64,000 nt of DNA, from the NCBI RefSeq assembly GCF_020382885.2, contig NC_058513.1:7448774-7512773 (forward strand). The letters are read 5' to 3'. The position numbers and the translations under genes are program-made. Positions 13,901 to 26,863 of the stretch are shown here, piece after piece (position 1 is the first letter of the stretch; the number at the start of each line of letters is the position of its first letter). The DNA comes from Scatophagus argus. Its lineage: Eukaryota; Chordata; Actinopteri; Scatophagidae. The notes under the pieces are model-generated. The model saw nothing but the letters and a program-made list of their open reading frames with translations, had not been told where the DNA came from and searched no databases.

Positions 13901-16900
13901 TTTGTTAAGATGACTTGACCAGCTTAGCATTGTTTGCATGTGCTCATAATACAAGGCTGTGACTTGATGACAAAGAATGGAACATGATCTGAATCTTTTT
14001 TATATTAATGATCCAGACAGAGTGTACAAAACAACTGAGCTGAATATGAGCTGTGAATATTTCTTGCAAAGCTAAGCCACGCATTTGCACTCTAACTCAC
14101 TCTCTTCTCCCCTTAGCTGGCTGGCAGAGACTCCCCTCTGAGGCCAGAGGTCGCAGGGAATCTGTTGCACTATGGGAGGTAAGTGTACTGTGTACTTCAA
14201 CCTGTTAATTAAGGACAAGGTGTTCAACAATACAGCCGAAATACGTGGGACACAGACGTGGACATGTCTGCTGCAGCATCCCATTATAATCAAGTGAACT
14301 GGAAGCATCTTGCTGCCCATTTTACATGTCTTGTTGATTTTTTTTCTTTATTCAATTAAAATAAAATACTTTAATATAACCTACATTTCCAAACTCTGCA
14401 TGTTCAACTGCATTATTACTTGGGAATATGCACACAATGAAGTCACTCAGCTCACTCACTGCCCCGCCCTGCCTACTTGCATCCGTGCCGTGAGTGTTTA
14501 TGTTATGGATCAAGAGGCATAGCTCTGTTTACTTATATATATTGTGTGGTCTCAACACACTGACAGTAATGAGCTTTATTTATTATAAGATGAGGCAACT
14601 CCCTTGGCTAGCACTTTAGTATTTAAATAAGGGAGCAGGGAGTAGAGTATCACTGCCGCCTTTGGGACAAAAAAAACAAAATCCACTTTGTATTCAGTTT
14701 CAGTGTACACGTGTAACCAGAGAGAGTTTGCTCAAGTGTTTGCTGCCTGACATTTGTGTATGTGTGTGTTACTTGTGTGCTTCAAATAACTTGTTTTACT
14801 GAAGGTGATGTGGAGCTGCTGTAGTGGTCCAAATCTGACTCGTGGTCTCTTGACCTATCATGGGACAGGAAATGCAGCCTCACAGTTCTAATTGGATGAC
14901 ACACTAGAAAGCAAAGAAAAGCTACACAGGAGAGGCACGTGTAACACATAGACATGCCTTTCACTGCAGATGGTTTTATTATTAAGTGGCATCTATGAAA
15001 TCCAGTAAAAATACCAGTAAAACAGCAAATTGTTTGTTCAGTTTGTGGTGTTGGAGGGATGAGTGATGAACAGATTCTGATTCATTTTTGAGTTAAGGAA
15101 ATCAATCTCCTCCAGTTATTTAACTATAACTAGTATGTGAGTTGCTTCCATGGAGAATCCATGCGAATACGTAACTGGCTACAGCAACAGTGCAATATTA
15201 AACAGCGCTAAAAAGGATGCAAGCATGCATTCAGTTAGACACTACTTCAGACTAGTATCACTGTTGAAATGGAGATGCATATTTTTGCTGTGCTGAGCTG
15301 ACATGCCAACTCATACCAAGATAAGCCAAGCCAACACGTCTGTATGGAAAAGGGTTGATTGCCTCGATCTGTGAGAAAAGCCATAGCCAATCCTGATCAA
15401 TCTGCCTTAGTTGATGTATTTTTTTTGTGTATGTAATGGTGTGGGTGGAGTAGCATGGCAAAAATTTGTATGGAAGAATAAGTATGAGGAATAGTAAGTG
15501 TGTACTTGTGCTCTGCACAGCTCGCACTCGCATGATCTGATGTTTTGCAGGTTTAATGTTTAACATTTTCACCATCTCAGCTCCAGTTCTGTTCAGGTTC
15601 TTTTCTACAGCATTATCAGTAGAAAATCACTCCTTTTAGGTCCTAGTGAGCCTTCTCATTTTTTAATCTTCATTTGTATTGAGTCTGGAATATTTACTTA
15701 TTCGTGTTCTCTGTTCTCTCCAAGGTTTCTGACAGGACCTGCCAATCTTAAAGATCCAGAAGCTAAGTTCCGGTTCCCGAAAATATTCGTCGGCGCAGTG
15801 GATGGCAATGAGGAGCTGCATCTGATTGTTTATAAGGTATGGTAGAGTAAACGTGATCTGCTGTTTCGTGATAATCCACAGGCTTTATTCAGTCATTCAT
15901 TCAACTGCAGAGATTTTTAATGTATTAAAATAGGGGGGAAGTTGTTATTCATTTTCATAATCTGTGACTGGAGGATTTGTTTATGACCAGTAGATTTAGG
16001 ATGAAATATTCCATTGCTCTATCAAACGATATGGATTTTTGGGATTAGACTGCTAAATTTTAAAATGATGAAGTACATCCCACAATGCTTATCATATCAC
16101 ATTAATGTTATTTCTAAACTGCCTGACCTTGATTCTGCATTTAACCTGCACTGATCTGTTTTCCAGGCGATGAGCGCTGCAGCTTGTTTCATGGTCAGTG
16201 GTAAGTATGAACCCAGTCAGCCACCCACTGAAATGGTGCAGTTAACTTTTCCTTTTCATTTCCATGGTTATTTTGTTTTGTTTTGTTGCTTTAGTTAAGT
16301 GTTTTGAAATATACCTTTGTCTTCAGCTTATGTCCCGTAATGGCTGATTGTTGTCTCTCCTCCATGTCATTTAAGCCTCTGTGGAGCTGACGAGGGACTT
16401 CTGTGAGCAGCTGGACAGCTTGGTGGGCCCTCAACTCACTTTGCTGGCATCTGACATATGTGAACAGTTCACTATTAACCGCAGGATATCAGGGTCAGTC
16501 GAGAATCCACCGCTCTTCTAATTAACAATATCTGTTGTTGTTGCTGTCTAATTATTTCAGTCACAATCAATTATTTTCCATCCATTCAAAAATATTGCAA
16601 AGTGTCAAAACATGAAAATTCATTTCACATTTGAGAGGACAGAAACATTGATATTTGACTGAACTGTTAATCTTATTACTTCATTATATCAGTTTAATAG
16701 GTTAATCAAGAGAAAAATAATCAATGATAAGACATTTAAAAATGTTATAACAAGTAGAAATGCCAAATATTTCCCATTTCCAGTCTTTCATTTCTAAGAC
16801 TTTTCTTTGTTCTATTTGAGGGTAAATATTATATTTTCAGGTTTTTAAGTATTTGGGGAAAACAAATAATTTCTGAATGTTTTTTGGGAATTGTAACAGA

Positions 16901-19223
16901 AATATTTTATCTATTGATTTAATTTCATAGACTAAAAGGTCTTTCCATTAATTGATAGATTAATTGCAAACTGCTGCTCTACTGTACACTAATCAGTTAT
17001 TTGTGGTAACACTACATCATATGCAGTCAAAAACTGTTTCCAGGAGAGAAATTGCATAAGGGACCTGATTTCATTCATATCATCTCCCGTTGATATGAAT
17101 GAAATTAGGTCCCATGATTAACAGCGGCCATGTTGTTTGTCAGCAGTTTGCAGCCAGTTCTTTTTATTGAATCTGCTGTGCTGGCAGCGATAGATGAGAC
17201 TCTCAAACACTGGATATCTTCAGGGCACTTCTTAGGGGTAACTCAATCAGAGTGGCTTTAAAGACTGCCATCCTGGCCAGCTCTTCTTTAACCCCAGCAG
17301 TTAGCTTCAAATACCTCCTCACCTGCAATCTAAGACTGGACTCCCTGGCCCAGGCAATTTGATGGGCTCCTTTTTTAATCACCCTAGTGAAGAATCCACT
17401 GAATAAATCATGCCGTCCCAAATTCCTCAGCTGGCATTCAGGCTTGTGTCCTGATTTGGCCTGATGAAACTGTAAATAATTAGGGGCAGCACAGATGAAA
17501 ATCAGTTGTAAGGCCTGTTTGAATACATACATGCACTCTTCCAGAGATGCAATTCCAGTAGTGTTGTTAGGTAAGCTCTGGTATCCTCAGTTCACCTTAA
17601 ATGTGGGTGGACGATGGTGCAGGCTTAATTGAAATGAAAAAAGTTGCATTTAGGTGGATGTTATCATCCAAATTGATTTGGGTTTACTCTGTGAATAGTA
17701 AACACGCGCTAATGTGTGTTTGCTGAACAACTTGCCTTGGAGAGACCAAAACTCTTTTACTAGACATCAGCAGGAGACCAACATTTGAGCTTGTGGCATA
17801 CATAAAAGATGAGAGCAGAACCTCAGACAGCCAATCAGTGTCAGCTTAAAAATGAAGTGTCATCTTTCCAAAAAAAAAAAAAAAAATGCACAACAAAGAC
17901 TGGTCCTTGTTTTTCACATCACTGGGTTAATGTTAAAAGAATGTACCCCCCAGGAGTGAATATATTTGTTCAGTGATGCACTTTTTTCATCTTTTTTTGG
18001 ATTCTTCAATGTTGTATCCATTCAGGCCTGAGAAGGAGCCCCAGTTTAAGTTCATCTACTTCAACCACATGAACTTAGCAGAGAAGAGCACCATCCACAT
18101 GAGGAAGACTGCCAGTGTTTGTCTCACCTCTGTCCACCCCGACCTCATGAAGATCCTGGGAGACATCAACTGTGACTTTGCTAGGTATAACAGAGAGCAG
18201 CTTTTTTTTAAAGCTGTAACTGCAGCTTTCTTTAGCTAATGACTCAAGACATTTGTTCAAGAGTTTTTACAGTGATGGGCCATGAATCAGCTCAGTGGGA
18301 TTGTTGGCAGAAACCATGTAGATACAACTAATTTGTTTTAGTCAAGGAAACTTTAAGCATTCATGTCACACTTGACAAACCACAAGCCCATGAAATAAAA
18401 TGTGTAAAATTCCAAACTCACTAAATTGTCCCCTGGGTATCAGCACAGCTCTTGCTCTGCTTCAGCTTTTGAAGCAGTCATGAGACTGTTGTCACGTGAA
18501 AATCCAATTTTCAGCCTGTGGGACATATTAGAGCATTCATGCTAGTGTAAATATTAGTTTCTCTTTTGGTACAGATCCTGTATGGATTGTCTTACTTGCA
18601 GTTATTGAAATTAAGGTCATTTCACGTGGATCTCTGGTGTGTTTTAGTATGAAATTCAGTGTTTTAGTTTTTGAACTATGAACCTGTAAGTTCAATAAAC
18701 AGTTCAGTAAACGGTAAATCGGCTTGTGCAGTAAACATTTCTGACACAAATTTTAAGAAATATCAAATTAACTTATTTACACAGCATTTTGTGATGCATG
18801 TAGGTAAATACGTGATCTTAGAAGTACAGCTGCCTTAAAACACAAAGAAGTTGCTGCAAATGTGATAGTTGCTTTCATGTGATGGCACTTCCTTCTTTTC
18901 TGTTTGTCTCCCAGGGTGGATGAAGATGAAGAAATCATTGTAAAAGCTATGACAGACTACTGGGTAGTTGGCAAGAAGTCAGATCAGAGAGAACTGTATG
19001 TGATCCTGAATCAGAAGAATGCCAACCTGATCGAAGTAAACGGTATGTCTCCACCACTGGCAGTGATTAAAACTCATTACTGCCACAGTAGACTGTCTGC
19101 ATTGATACTTAATGATACTTAATCTCTATTTCACCCCTAATGCCCTTTTGTCTTTTCTCCGCTCCAGAGGAGGTAAAGAGGCTTTGTGCGACGCAGTTCA
19201 ACAACATTTTCTTCTTGGACTGA
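10936..19223 (+). CDS. ccz1: CCZ1, vacuolar fusion protein
   Basis: CCZ1 pairs with MON1 to form the exchange factor that loads Rab7 on late endosomes and autophagosomes. Coding exons are 10936-11025, 11142-11239, 11503-11596, 11741-11821, 11915-11962, 12085-12168, 12869-13044, 13757-13838, 14117-14178, 15725-15836, 16167-16200, 16376-16493, 18026-18184, 18915-19042 and 19168-19223. All phases agree, giving 473 residues, close to the human length. The N-terminus (LLSFFIYNPTFGPREGEE) opens the first longin domain. Motifs such as FKFIYFNHMNLAEKS and the last residues QFNNIFFLD match the family. All splice sites are GT-AG. The gene lies head to tail between the second parvalbumin gene and dlgap5. 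The large introns at 14.2-15.7 kb and 16.5-18.0 kb hold a possible repeat and a striking hairpin but no second gene that I can support. Confidence 0.96.
16530..16995. repeat. Possible dispersed repeat in a ccz1 intron
   Basis: The segment has TCTAATTATTTCAGTCACAA near one end and TTAATTGATAGATTAATTGC with CTGCTGCTCTAC at the other. It resembles a frequent teleost interspersed repeat with GATTAATCG and GCAGCTCTAC ends. It is diverged and non-coding. The match is from memory and weak. Confidence 0.3.
17060..17113. other. 23-bp stem hairpin in a ccz1 intron
   Basis: The arms at 17060-17082 and 17091-17113 are reverse complements at 22 of 23 positions, and the odd pair is G-T, which is allowed in RNA when the + strand is transcribed. 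The loop is the 8 bases at 17083-17090. The pairing stops sharply at both arm ends. No known element explains it. It could be an RNA hairpin, the joined ends of a tiny fold-back element, or chance. Confidence 0.6.
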
Positions 19224-19332
19224 TGCATCAGACAGAGAGAGACTGTCTCACCACACTAAAAGCTGTCAGTATTGCAGGGTATCATGACAGCATCAACGTA
19301 ATGCAATAATTGCATTGTAAAAAAAGAAAAAA

Positions 19333-19338
19333 AATAAA
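19333..19338 (+). terminator. ccz1: Poly(A) signal of ccz1
   Basis: AATAAA lies about 110 bases after the ccz1 stop codon in an A-rich stretch. A second AATAAA near 19675 gives a longer option. Confidence 0.55.
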
Positions 19339-20280
19339 AGCTCTGCCACCAAGTTTGTTTTTTTTGTTTAACCTATAAAAATTGTAATTTTTGCTTGTAA
19401 TTAAGCGTACATCCAGATTTCTACTGCACATGTACATTATTTCTTTCTTTCTTTGTACATAATGTTTTGTTAGCTGGATGTTTTGATTTCTTTCAAATTC
19501 CAATTTGTTCTTTTTTTTCTTTTTAATGAACATGCCATCATAATGTCTCAAATTAATTTAAAAACTGACAAACCCAGAAAAGTTTACTCAAGGTTTCTTT
19601 GATGATCAGTTATGATTTTAAAATAAGATGTTATGTAAAAAGTGTTGTGGTTTGTAAACAACTGCGCTAACTTTAAATAAATTAAGAAATTGTTTTACTT
19701 AAAGTTTTTTAATTGAAGATGAATATGACATAAACATTGGATTGTGGATTCGATGTGTTTTCATAATAGATCGTCTTTAAGCAATTCACGAACATAAATA
19801 GCAAAATGAACCCTTGACTCCACAAGCCAAAAAGTTTTCATTTGTATATAATTTGATTTTTAACCCATAATGTATGCTATATTGTTATACTTTTCAGTAT
19901 ACCATTTATTTCATCAAGACAGAGTAAGTTACAGACATAAAGAACAGACTGCTGAAATCCAGTCTTTAACAGTAAATTTCTCTTCTTAAGTACATTCAAA
20001 TGAATCTTTTGTACAAAAAGAAATGTAAGAAATGACATTTATTATGAAATGCTAAAGAGATCGACACATTATCCTAGAAACAGAATGCAAGCTAGAACTT
20101 TTACTGTGAGACATATTAGAAAGACGCGTGTATTTTGTCAGAAATGAAAAACTTGACAAAACAAAACACAAGATAATATTTTGAACTTGCACTTCGAACT
20201 CCACGCCACTCGGCGACATTAACGATTATTATCTATTATCTATTACCGCGGAAAAAAAGTCTGAAGAAGAAGAAAAAGAA
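19339..20280. other. AT-rich spacer between ccz1 and dlgap5
   Basis: The sequence is AT-rich with many short A and T runs. I see no coding exon, RNA gene or recognised repeat. It probably includes the alternative 3' end of ccz1 and then the distal promoter of dlgap5. Confidence 0.5.
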
Positions 20281-20345
20281 CCAATCAGCGCCCCCCTTTT
20301 TGTCAGATTTGCAGCCAATCACCGTCACGTTAGATAAATTTCAAA
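20281..20345 (+). promoter_or_regulatory. dlgap5: Cell-cycle promoter module (two CCAAT boxes and a CHR) of dlgap5
   Basis: CCAAT boxes at 20281-20285 and 20315-20319 are 34 bases apart, a spacing typical of NF-Y pairs in G2/M promoters. TTCAAA at 20340-20345 is the reverse complement of TTTGAA, the canonical CHR element bound by the DREAM and MuvB complexes. The module lies just upstream of the probable noncoding first exon, which ends at 20461 before GTAAGA. This fits the known mitotic peak of dlgap5 expression. The sites are seen in the sequence; the function is inferred. Confidence 0.65.
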
Positions 20346-20950
20346 AAGTCACCCGCCATGATTGTTGTGTTTTTTAGGCTGTCCGTTGTGCAGTAAGTGT
20401 TTTTTACTGGACGACCAGAAGAGGAAGTTTATTTTCATTAGTGGTTTTTATACAAAATAAGGTAAGATGGATGCGTAATCGTATATTATCTAAATAACTA
20501 CTTCATGATCAGTGCGTTAGCAAATTTAGCAAGCTTTTGCGACTTTTAACGAAAGCTAGCAAGCTTTTAATTTAACCTACGATCAGTGCCCGAAGTGAAA
20601 TTGTTATGGACTTTGATCAACGTACGTTAGCTCGACTTAGCATTAGATTTCGAATGATATACGATAGTAATACTCTGTTTTGTGTATTTATTTAGTTAGT
20701 TAGTGTCTTATTCCTATTCCTATTTTCACCGGATATCAGCTCTGTTACAACGTAAATCATACCACACTACAAACAGATGTCAGAATAATCCCATTACAAC
20801 TTTTTGAATCCCTTTATTTTCTATTTAGACCCTTCGACTTTAATATTAGTTTCTCATCACATCCAGTATAATGTACCTCAACACTGTCATATGCAGTACA
20901 CCGATAATACATCATCTGTTCCTCCTCCTAACGACTGCAGATACCTGAAC

Positions 20951-23900
20951 ATGGAGTCTCGGTTTGCTCACCTGCGTCAGAGGGACGCCAGTGTGTCGAT
21001 GCTGAGAGTAAAATTGTCTCGCAGGAGGTCTCAGTCCCAGAAGGAGAACCGAGACCGGACCGTGAACACACGCAGGCAGCTTGACAAACTCCCAGAGCTT
21101 GAAATCTCCTCCTTAGATGCCTCAATTGCAATGACCAACATGTCAACTATTCAGGAAAAGACAATGAACAGTACAAAACCTGCTAAAAGTAAGGCTTCAT
21201 TTTCTGTCACAGCTACATGTTTATTCTAAAAAGCTTTAATGACATTTGTTTAGAAACAACAAAAAAAAAACCCTCAGTGATCACCTGGCTGGTCTGCCTT
21301 TTTTGTGCCATTCTAGCTAATTTGTGGACTATCCCATCTGTTTCCCCACAGAAGCAGCTGTAGAAGAAAGGTTGAAACAGCTTGAGCGCTGGAAAGAGCG
21401 CAAAGCTCTTGAGAAGGAGAAGGAAAAGAGAGAAAAGGAGCGTAAAGGGGTATTTAAGACCGGCGTGTATCATCCAAAGGACAGCCTTATGATCGTCTCT
21501 ATGCCCGTGGTCTCAGTTGTCTCAACAAGGGCTAAGGAGGTAAAGGAAGACTCACAAATAGACTAGTTTACACTGTTCACTGAGTATCTACCCCAGATGA
21601 ACGACTGTAATGATCAGCTGGTAATGTTTGTTCATCTTTCAGACAAAAGTGACCACTGCTCCATCCCAGAGTACCAGAATTACTCGTTCAATGAAACAGC
21701 AACAGCAGCAGCATGTGCAGAGGGTACTGTGTTTCTCTACTATATCTTTCTCATATGTTCTCATATTAAAGTCCAACACTAACACTAAAACCTATCGTGC
21801 TTTCTTGTGTCATGTTTCTTTTGGTAAAATTTCTCCAGACTCTGAAGATGCAGGATCTAAATGCTGTGGCAAAGAAGGGTAAATTTAACTGACCATTGCT
21901 TTATCTTAAATGAAGCACAACATCTTCTGCATCCAGGTGCATTTTGATCTGACCTGTCACTCCTCCTGTAGCTCAACCTGCTGTGGAAAGATCAACCAGG
22001 AACAGGGTTGCTCTTGTCAAGCCTGCACCTGCACCAGCGAAGACAAAGACCAAAGTTTGTACAGGTAACAAATAAGAATAAAATTACTTGCACATAGATG
22101 GACCTTAAGATCAGCTTTCTTGTTGGTTTCACCCTATTGTGTTTCCTTATTTGCATCTTTATCCGTGTCATGCCATCCTACCGTAGTGGAGCCTGTCGTA
22201 CGAGCTTTGTCAACCAGATCAGCCAACAGGCCTCCTGTTACAGCAGCTCCTGTGGTAAAAGACAAATCTGCAGGTACACACTGTGATAGTGCCATAGTTA
22301 GCCACAGTTTTTTTCCCTTTGGCTTAAATGCTGCGAAAATACTAGAGATGTGACCATCACAGTAAAGAGAGAGATGCTATTGTTTGATTATAACCACTCA
22401 TAATATTTTTAAATGACTCTTGTCACTCATAGATGTAAGAACCACAAGGAGTAGAGCATTTGTTAATGCTGTGGTCCCCTCTTCTGATGGAGAAAGAAAT
22501 TGTAAAGGTATCTTAAAATGATGACAAAGAGAAAGATCAGGTTTATTTTTCAAACATTAAAAAATAAATGTCAAATGATAACACTTCTGACACTTTCTTT
22601 TTTTTAATCTCTCCTTTTCGATATGCAGAAACCGATGACCAACACACCCAGCCTGCTTTGCCCAAGGTGAGCAATTCTATGAGTCTTACATCCACCCCCA
22701 CCCCTCACCCCAAGTAACTTTTTGCCCAGTTAGTTTGCTGTTTCCGTCTTGTGTAGGAGCCTGAAATGCAGGAGCCAGTAGAAAATCCTCATCCCCCCAG
22801 CCTTACACCCTGCTCAGAGGAGGAAGACATGGTGATGGACCAAGCTGAGGCTGACTCTGTCCCTGGTGTGGATACTGTTATAGCGCCGTCTTCTTTTGCT
22901 CCTGAGGGTTTTGTCTTCCAGGCTCCCTCTGGCTTGTCATCCTTCAGGTTCGAGCCTCTCACTCCTCGCTCTGCAGATGCCTTCCTTACTCCAAGGTCTG
23001 TGTATTTCTCTCTAGCTTATAGTTATTGTTGAAGATATTTAAAACACTGAAAAGTTTTGATAGTGTTATATCAACCCAATTATGGAAGTAAATATAAATA
23101 ATACCAGAAATTTTGCCGTTGGAACCTGCTAAGAAAATTTGTGTGATGAAGCTTGAGTTCTTTCCTGTCTCAACACCACCTTGTCACTCTTCTTCCCTAG
23201 CCTCAGCTTCAGTCTTCCACCGGTCCCTGTGTTAAACATTGAGCCTCAGGCTGAGTCAAGTGAGCCACTGCCCCCTAAATCCCCTCAACGCTCTCCTCCT
23301 CATGTGTCTCCCACGGTTGCCCCTCTGACTCCAGCCAGCCCCTTGGAATCAAAGCATGACGTACCATACTTCAGGTGGCCCATCATTTTATGTCTAGTGA
23401 TCTGTTTTTTTTGTAGTATTTGTAATATATATATATTTTTTTTTATTCAGTGAAACTTTTTAAATGAGTTTCCTTTTTGTATATTATTCAGATCAGAAAT
23501 TGCCAATGAGACGGACAGACTGACAAGTCTGTGTGTCCAGTGGGAGGCCAAAGTGGAGGATGAGTCCATTCCAGAAGAGAGTGAGTTTACTTTGTCTACA
23601 TTCTGAATATGTAGTTTTACTCCATTTGGTGCTATAGAGTGTTGGTGTTCCTAACTGGAGAAACATGATATTATTTCCTAAGTTTTCTTGTTCTTGACTG
23701 TTTAGTGAGAGACCGTATGCGGACAGCAGTCGGCCAAGCAAGGCTGTTGATGAAAGAACGCTTTAACCAGTTCAGCGGGTTGGTGGATGACTGCGAGCTG
23801 GGCCGAGGGGAGAAGATCACCACCTGCATGGACCTGCAGGGATTCTGGGACATGGTTTATTACCAGGCAAGTGCCTCATAAGAAAGGGGCATTACATTCA

Positions 23901-26229
23901 GGCACCAAACAAACAGGGAGAAGGATATGTGTGATTATGTTTTTTGTTTTTTTTGGCCATGTTTCAGGTAGAGGATGTCAACAAGAAGTTTGATGCTTTG
24001 AGAGAAGCAGAGAGCCGAAACTGGGTGGAGGAGCACAAACCTCCACCACGGCAGAAGAAAGTAGTAAAGGTGAAGATTCTGTCTGTGTATATATTCAAAG
24101 TATTTTAAAACTGATCTTATCACATGTACTAATAATCTAACCACAGTTTTGTGTCATTTCTGTCATCTGCACTACAAGCATTTTTGTAGACACTGTTTAA
24201 GAAAACGGCTCTCATGTTTAGAATAGGTTTATTAGTGCTCTTAAGGTGTAAAAATATGCATTGATGCAAAGATATTGTGCCTGCCTGTCCTTTCTCAGAA
24301 ACCATCAGTTGCCCCCACCAAGCCAACAGGAACCAAAGCAGCTGCCAAGTCTCGTCTGGCTGCTGTGAAAGCAGCCATGAAAGCCAAGCAGCAGGCAGCC
24401 GAGAAAGCAGCAAACGATGCTGGTAACAATGAGAATGACGGCAGGACTAACTCTCAGGAACAACAACCCCAAGCAGAGCCCCAGCCAAGTGACTCTGTGG
24501 TCTTTGATGGAGGCTTCTTCCATGTGGAGAGCCCTGCTAAACAATCAGGTGAGAGAAAAATAACTACTTGCTAAATGCCTTTCATGGACCGGTGTTCGCT
24601 TGCATACTTTTTGGTCCTGCTTGACCTGTAAGATCTGAATTAATCAATGTCATTCATGTCATGTCTGTAGGTTCAGTGAGGAGATCCAGTCGCCTGAGTG
24701 CCGCGGTGCAGCCTCAGGCCTCTCCCTGCGCCAACTACCTCTCACCCAGAAGAGTCACTCGACGCCTCCTTGCACTGGCGCAGACTCCTGTTCACGCCAC
24801 CACTTCTCCTATTCAGCCCGTACACACTCCTGCCCAGCTCCGTCTTACCCTCAACAAAACCCCAGCGCAAGCATCCAAGTCTCAGCGTGGCACTCCTCAG
24901 TCATCCCAGAACAGAAAGGACACACCATCTCTTTGTGTCTCACCTATCAGGGCAGTTCTCTCAGATGACACCCAGCCTGAAGGAGGGCCTGCATGCCAGT
25001 CAGAAACAGTTGCTGAATTGAGCACACCCACACCTGTACATTCAATTCCATCCATTTCTCTAGTCGGGGAGCAGGGTGAACCAGCTGAGGCTGTTGATGT
25101 TGATCTCCCTGTCTGTTCAAGACTTTCCTTGTCTCACTGCAAATCACCTGTTCCAGTCTCCCAGGCCCCTGAGCCTTCAGCATGTCTGAGTTTCGTGCTG
25201 TCACCCTGTGTGACTCCCAACCAGCCTCCAGTCTCCTCTCCTTCTGCTGTGGAGGCCAAGGAGTCCGTGTGTCATACACCAGACAGCTCGGCTGTAGAGG
25301 TGAAGACATTTTCAGACTTTTCTAGAGTATTGTTTTATGTATTGGAAGATCTTCGATAAGCTTGCCATACAGTTAACAAGTTATTCTCATGTAATTTCAG
25401 GAAATTCCTGGGTTGGACTTTGAGCGTTATCTCCAGCCTTCACAGAGATGCAGCCTGTCACCGAGGGAGACAGTTGCCATAGAGCCGTTTTCACCCATGG
25501 CAGTGGATGTAGGACTGGAGAGTCCCAGAGGTCAGTCTGAGGACCTGCATGCTCAGCGAGAAGCAGGTATGATTGATACCCGTGCATGCACACGCACTTT
25601 GTACACCTGGGTTTCATGGCATAGCAACGCTAATGCATGCTAAATCTGCAATAGGCATGATTGCTATATTGACAGTTTTTTCTAAACGAGTAAAACTGGA
25701 ATTTATGTTGAAGGAATATAAGTTGTTGTATTTGTGAGAGTGCTACAAATGGGTTTTTTTTTTGGTCAGTCTTCTAATCAGATCTGTATGCTACAAATTG
25801 TAGAGAATATGTAAATTGCCTGGTTGAAGGGAATAACCACACTGCATAGGTTCATTTTTAAAATTATGTTTTAAACTGCACATTTGTCGTCTTATTACTC
25901 AGTTATGCTCACTTCTCACTCTCACCACAGCACTGCCAGCGGTGTCTTCACTATTAAGTCTTCAGTCACCACAGGTCAAGCTTTTTCCTTTTTTTTTTAT
26001 TTTTTATTTTTGCTAATAAAAATTTTACTTTACTTCCACTTTGAAATACACACTTAACAATTTAATTAGGCTCATCAGTATTACTTTATGACAACCTAAA
26101 TATTCTTTCTGTATGTTTCAGGCACAGACAGCGGAGTCTGCCTTACTTCTCTTCACCCCTGACCTGAAAGACCGGATACGCGAATCTGTCTGTCCAAGTG
26201 ACCTGATGGTGTTCACTCCTCCCCTCTGA
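20951..26229 (+). CDS. dlgap5: DLGAP5 (HURP), mitotic spindle protein
   Basis: HURP binds and bundles kinetochore microtubules near chromosomes and is a Ran and Aurora-A target. Coding exons are 20951-21188, 21352-21539, 21643-21723, 21839-21878, 21972-22064, 22187-22273, 22433-22507, 22629-22666, 22757-22995, 23201-23374, 23492-23580, 23706-23866, 23968-24069, 24299-24548, 24671-25299, 25401-25566, 25931-25974 and 26122-26229, giving 933 residues. The start METSRF-like N-terminus reads MESRFAHLRQRDAS. A KEN degron sits at residues 31-33. A charged coiled coil (EERLKQLERWKERKALEKEK) follows in exon 2. The GKAP homology region begins near residue 419 (DRLTSLCVQWEAKVEDE, then MRDRMRTAVGQARLLM). 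An Ala/Lys-rich helix follows, and the tail is Ser/Pro-rich. The intron after 23866 uses a GC donor. Human DLGAP5 lies on another chromosome, so its place here is a synteny difference. Confidence 0.93.
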
Positions 26230-26863
26230 ATGGACAGAAAAGATTTTTTTTTTTTTTTTTTTTATGTTTTGAATTTGGGCATATATTTACTACTTTTGTT
26301 ACTGTGATGAAGAAAAAAAAAGTGATTCTGACTTTTAGATAAAATGGGAAATAGTTTTCTTTTAGATTGGTCTTATTAAAGCTCTAACTACAACAAGTAC
26401 ATGGCCAATACTCTTCATTTACACCCAAGCACAAATTAGTAATGCACTCCATGTTTTTATTGCTCACTACATCTGAAGGCTCTGGACTGTTTTGTGTTGG
26501 GGTTTTTTTTTTGTTTGTTTGTCTGACTATGTGGATAGTTCATGTGCAGAACAGTTCATCAGGTATCTCTGCTGCATCTTTATCATCTTGTCTTCACCAG
26601 CTACTCATTGCCCCTTCGACCTGTAACAATGCAGTACAACACTGAACACTACACACTTGTGCGACAATACATGGAGAATACAGAGAGAAAGTTATTGGTG
26701 CCATCTAGTGGCTGTGTCTATGCTCAGGAAGCATGGATTGAATTCTCAATAAAAATGTTATATAAAATCAATTAGTGTAGTCTAAGCTAGGGGAACTGGA
26801 ACCTAAATTTTTAAACTGTTGTACCTGGTTAAAACTTATGATTAGCGATATAGTAAATATAAA
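26230..26863. other. Convergent 3' region of dlgap5 and rsph10b
   Basis: This 634-base interval separates the two stop codons. It holds a T run (about 26246-26264), poly(A) signals on both strands and no recognisable gene. Most of it is probably 3' UTR of one or both genes. Confidence 0.55.
26375..26380 (+). terminator. dlgap5: Poly(A) signal candidates of dlgap5
   Basis: ATTAAA here and AATAAA at 26749-26754 both follow the stop codon on the + strand. On the - strand, AATAAA at 26456-26461 could end rsph10b. The 3' ends of the two convergent genes may therefore overlap. Confidence 0.4.

Noticed and set aside
17203-17532. 109-codon frame on the - strand in a ccz1 intron
   Set aside because: No recognisable domain, and it sits in intron sequence with no promoter or splice context. 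It may be part of an unknown repeat.
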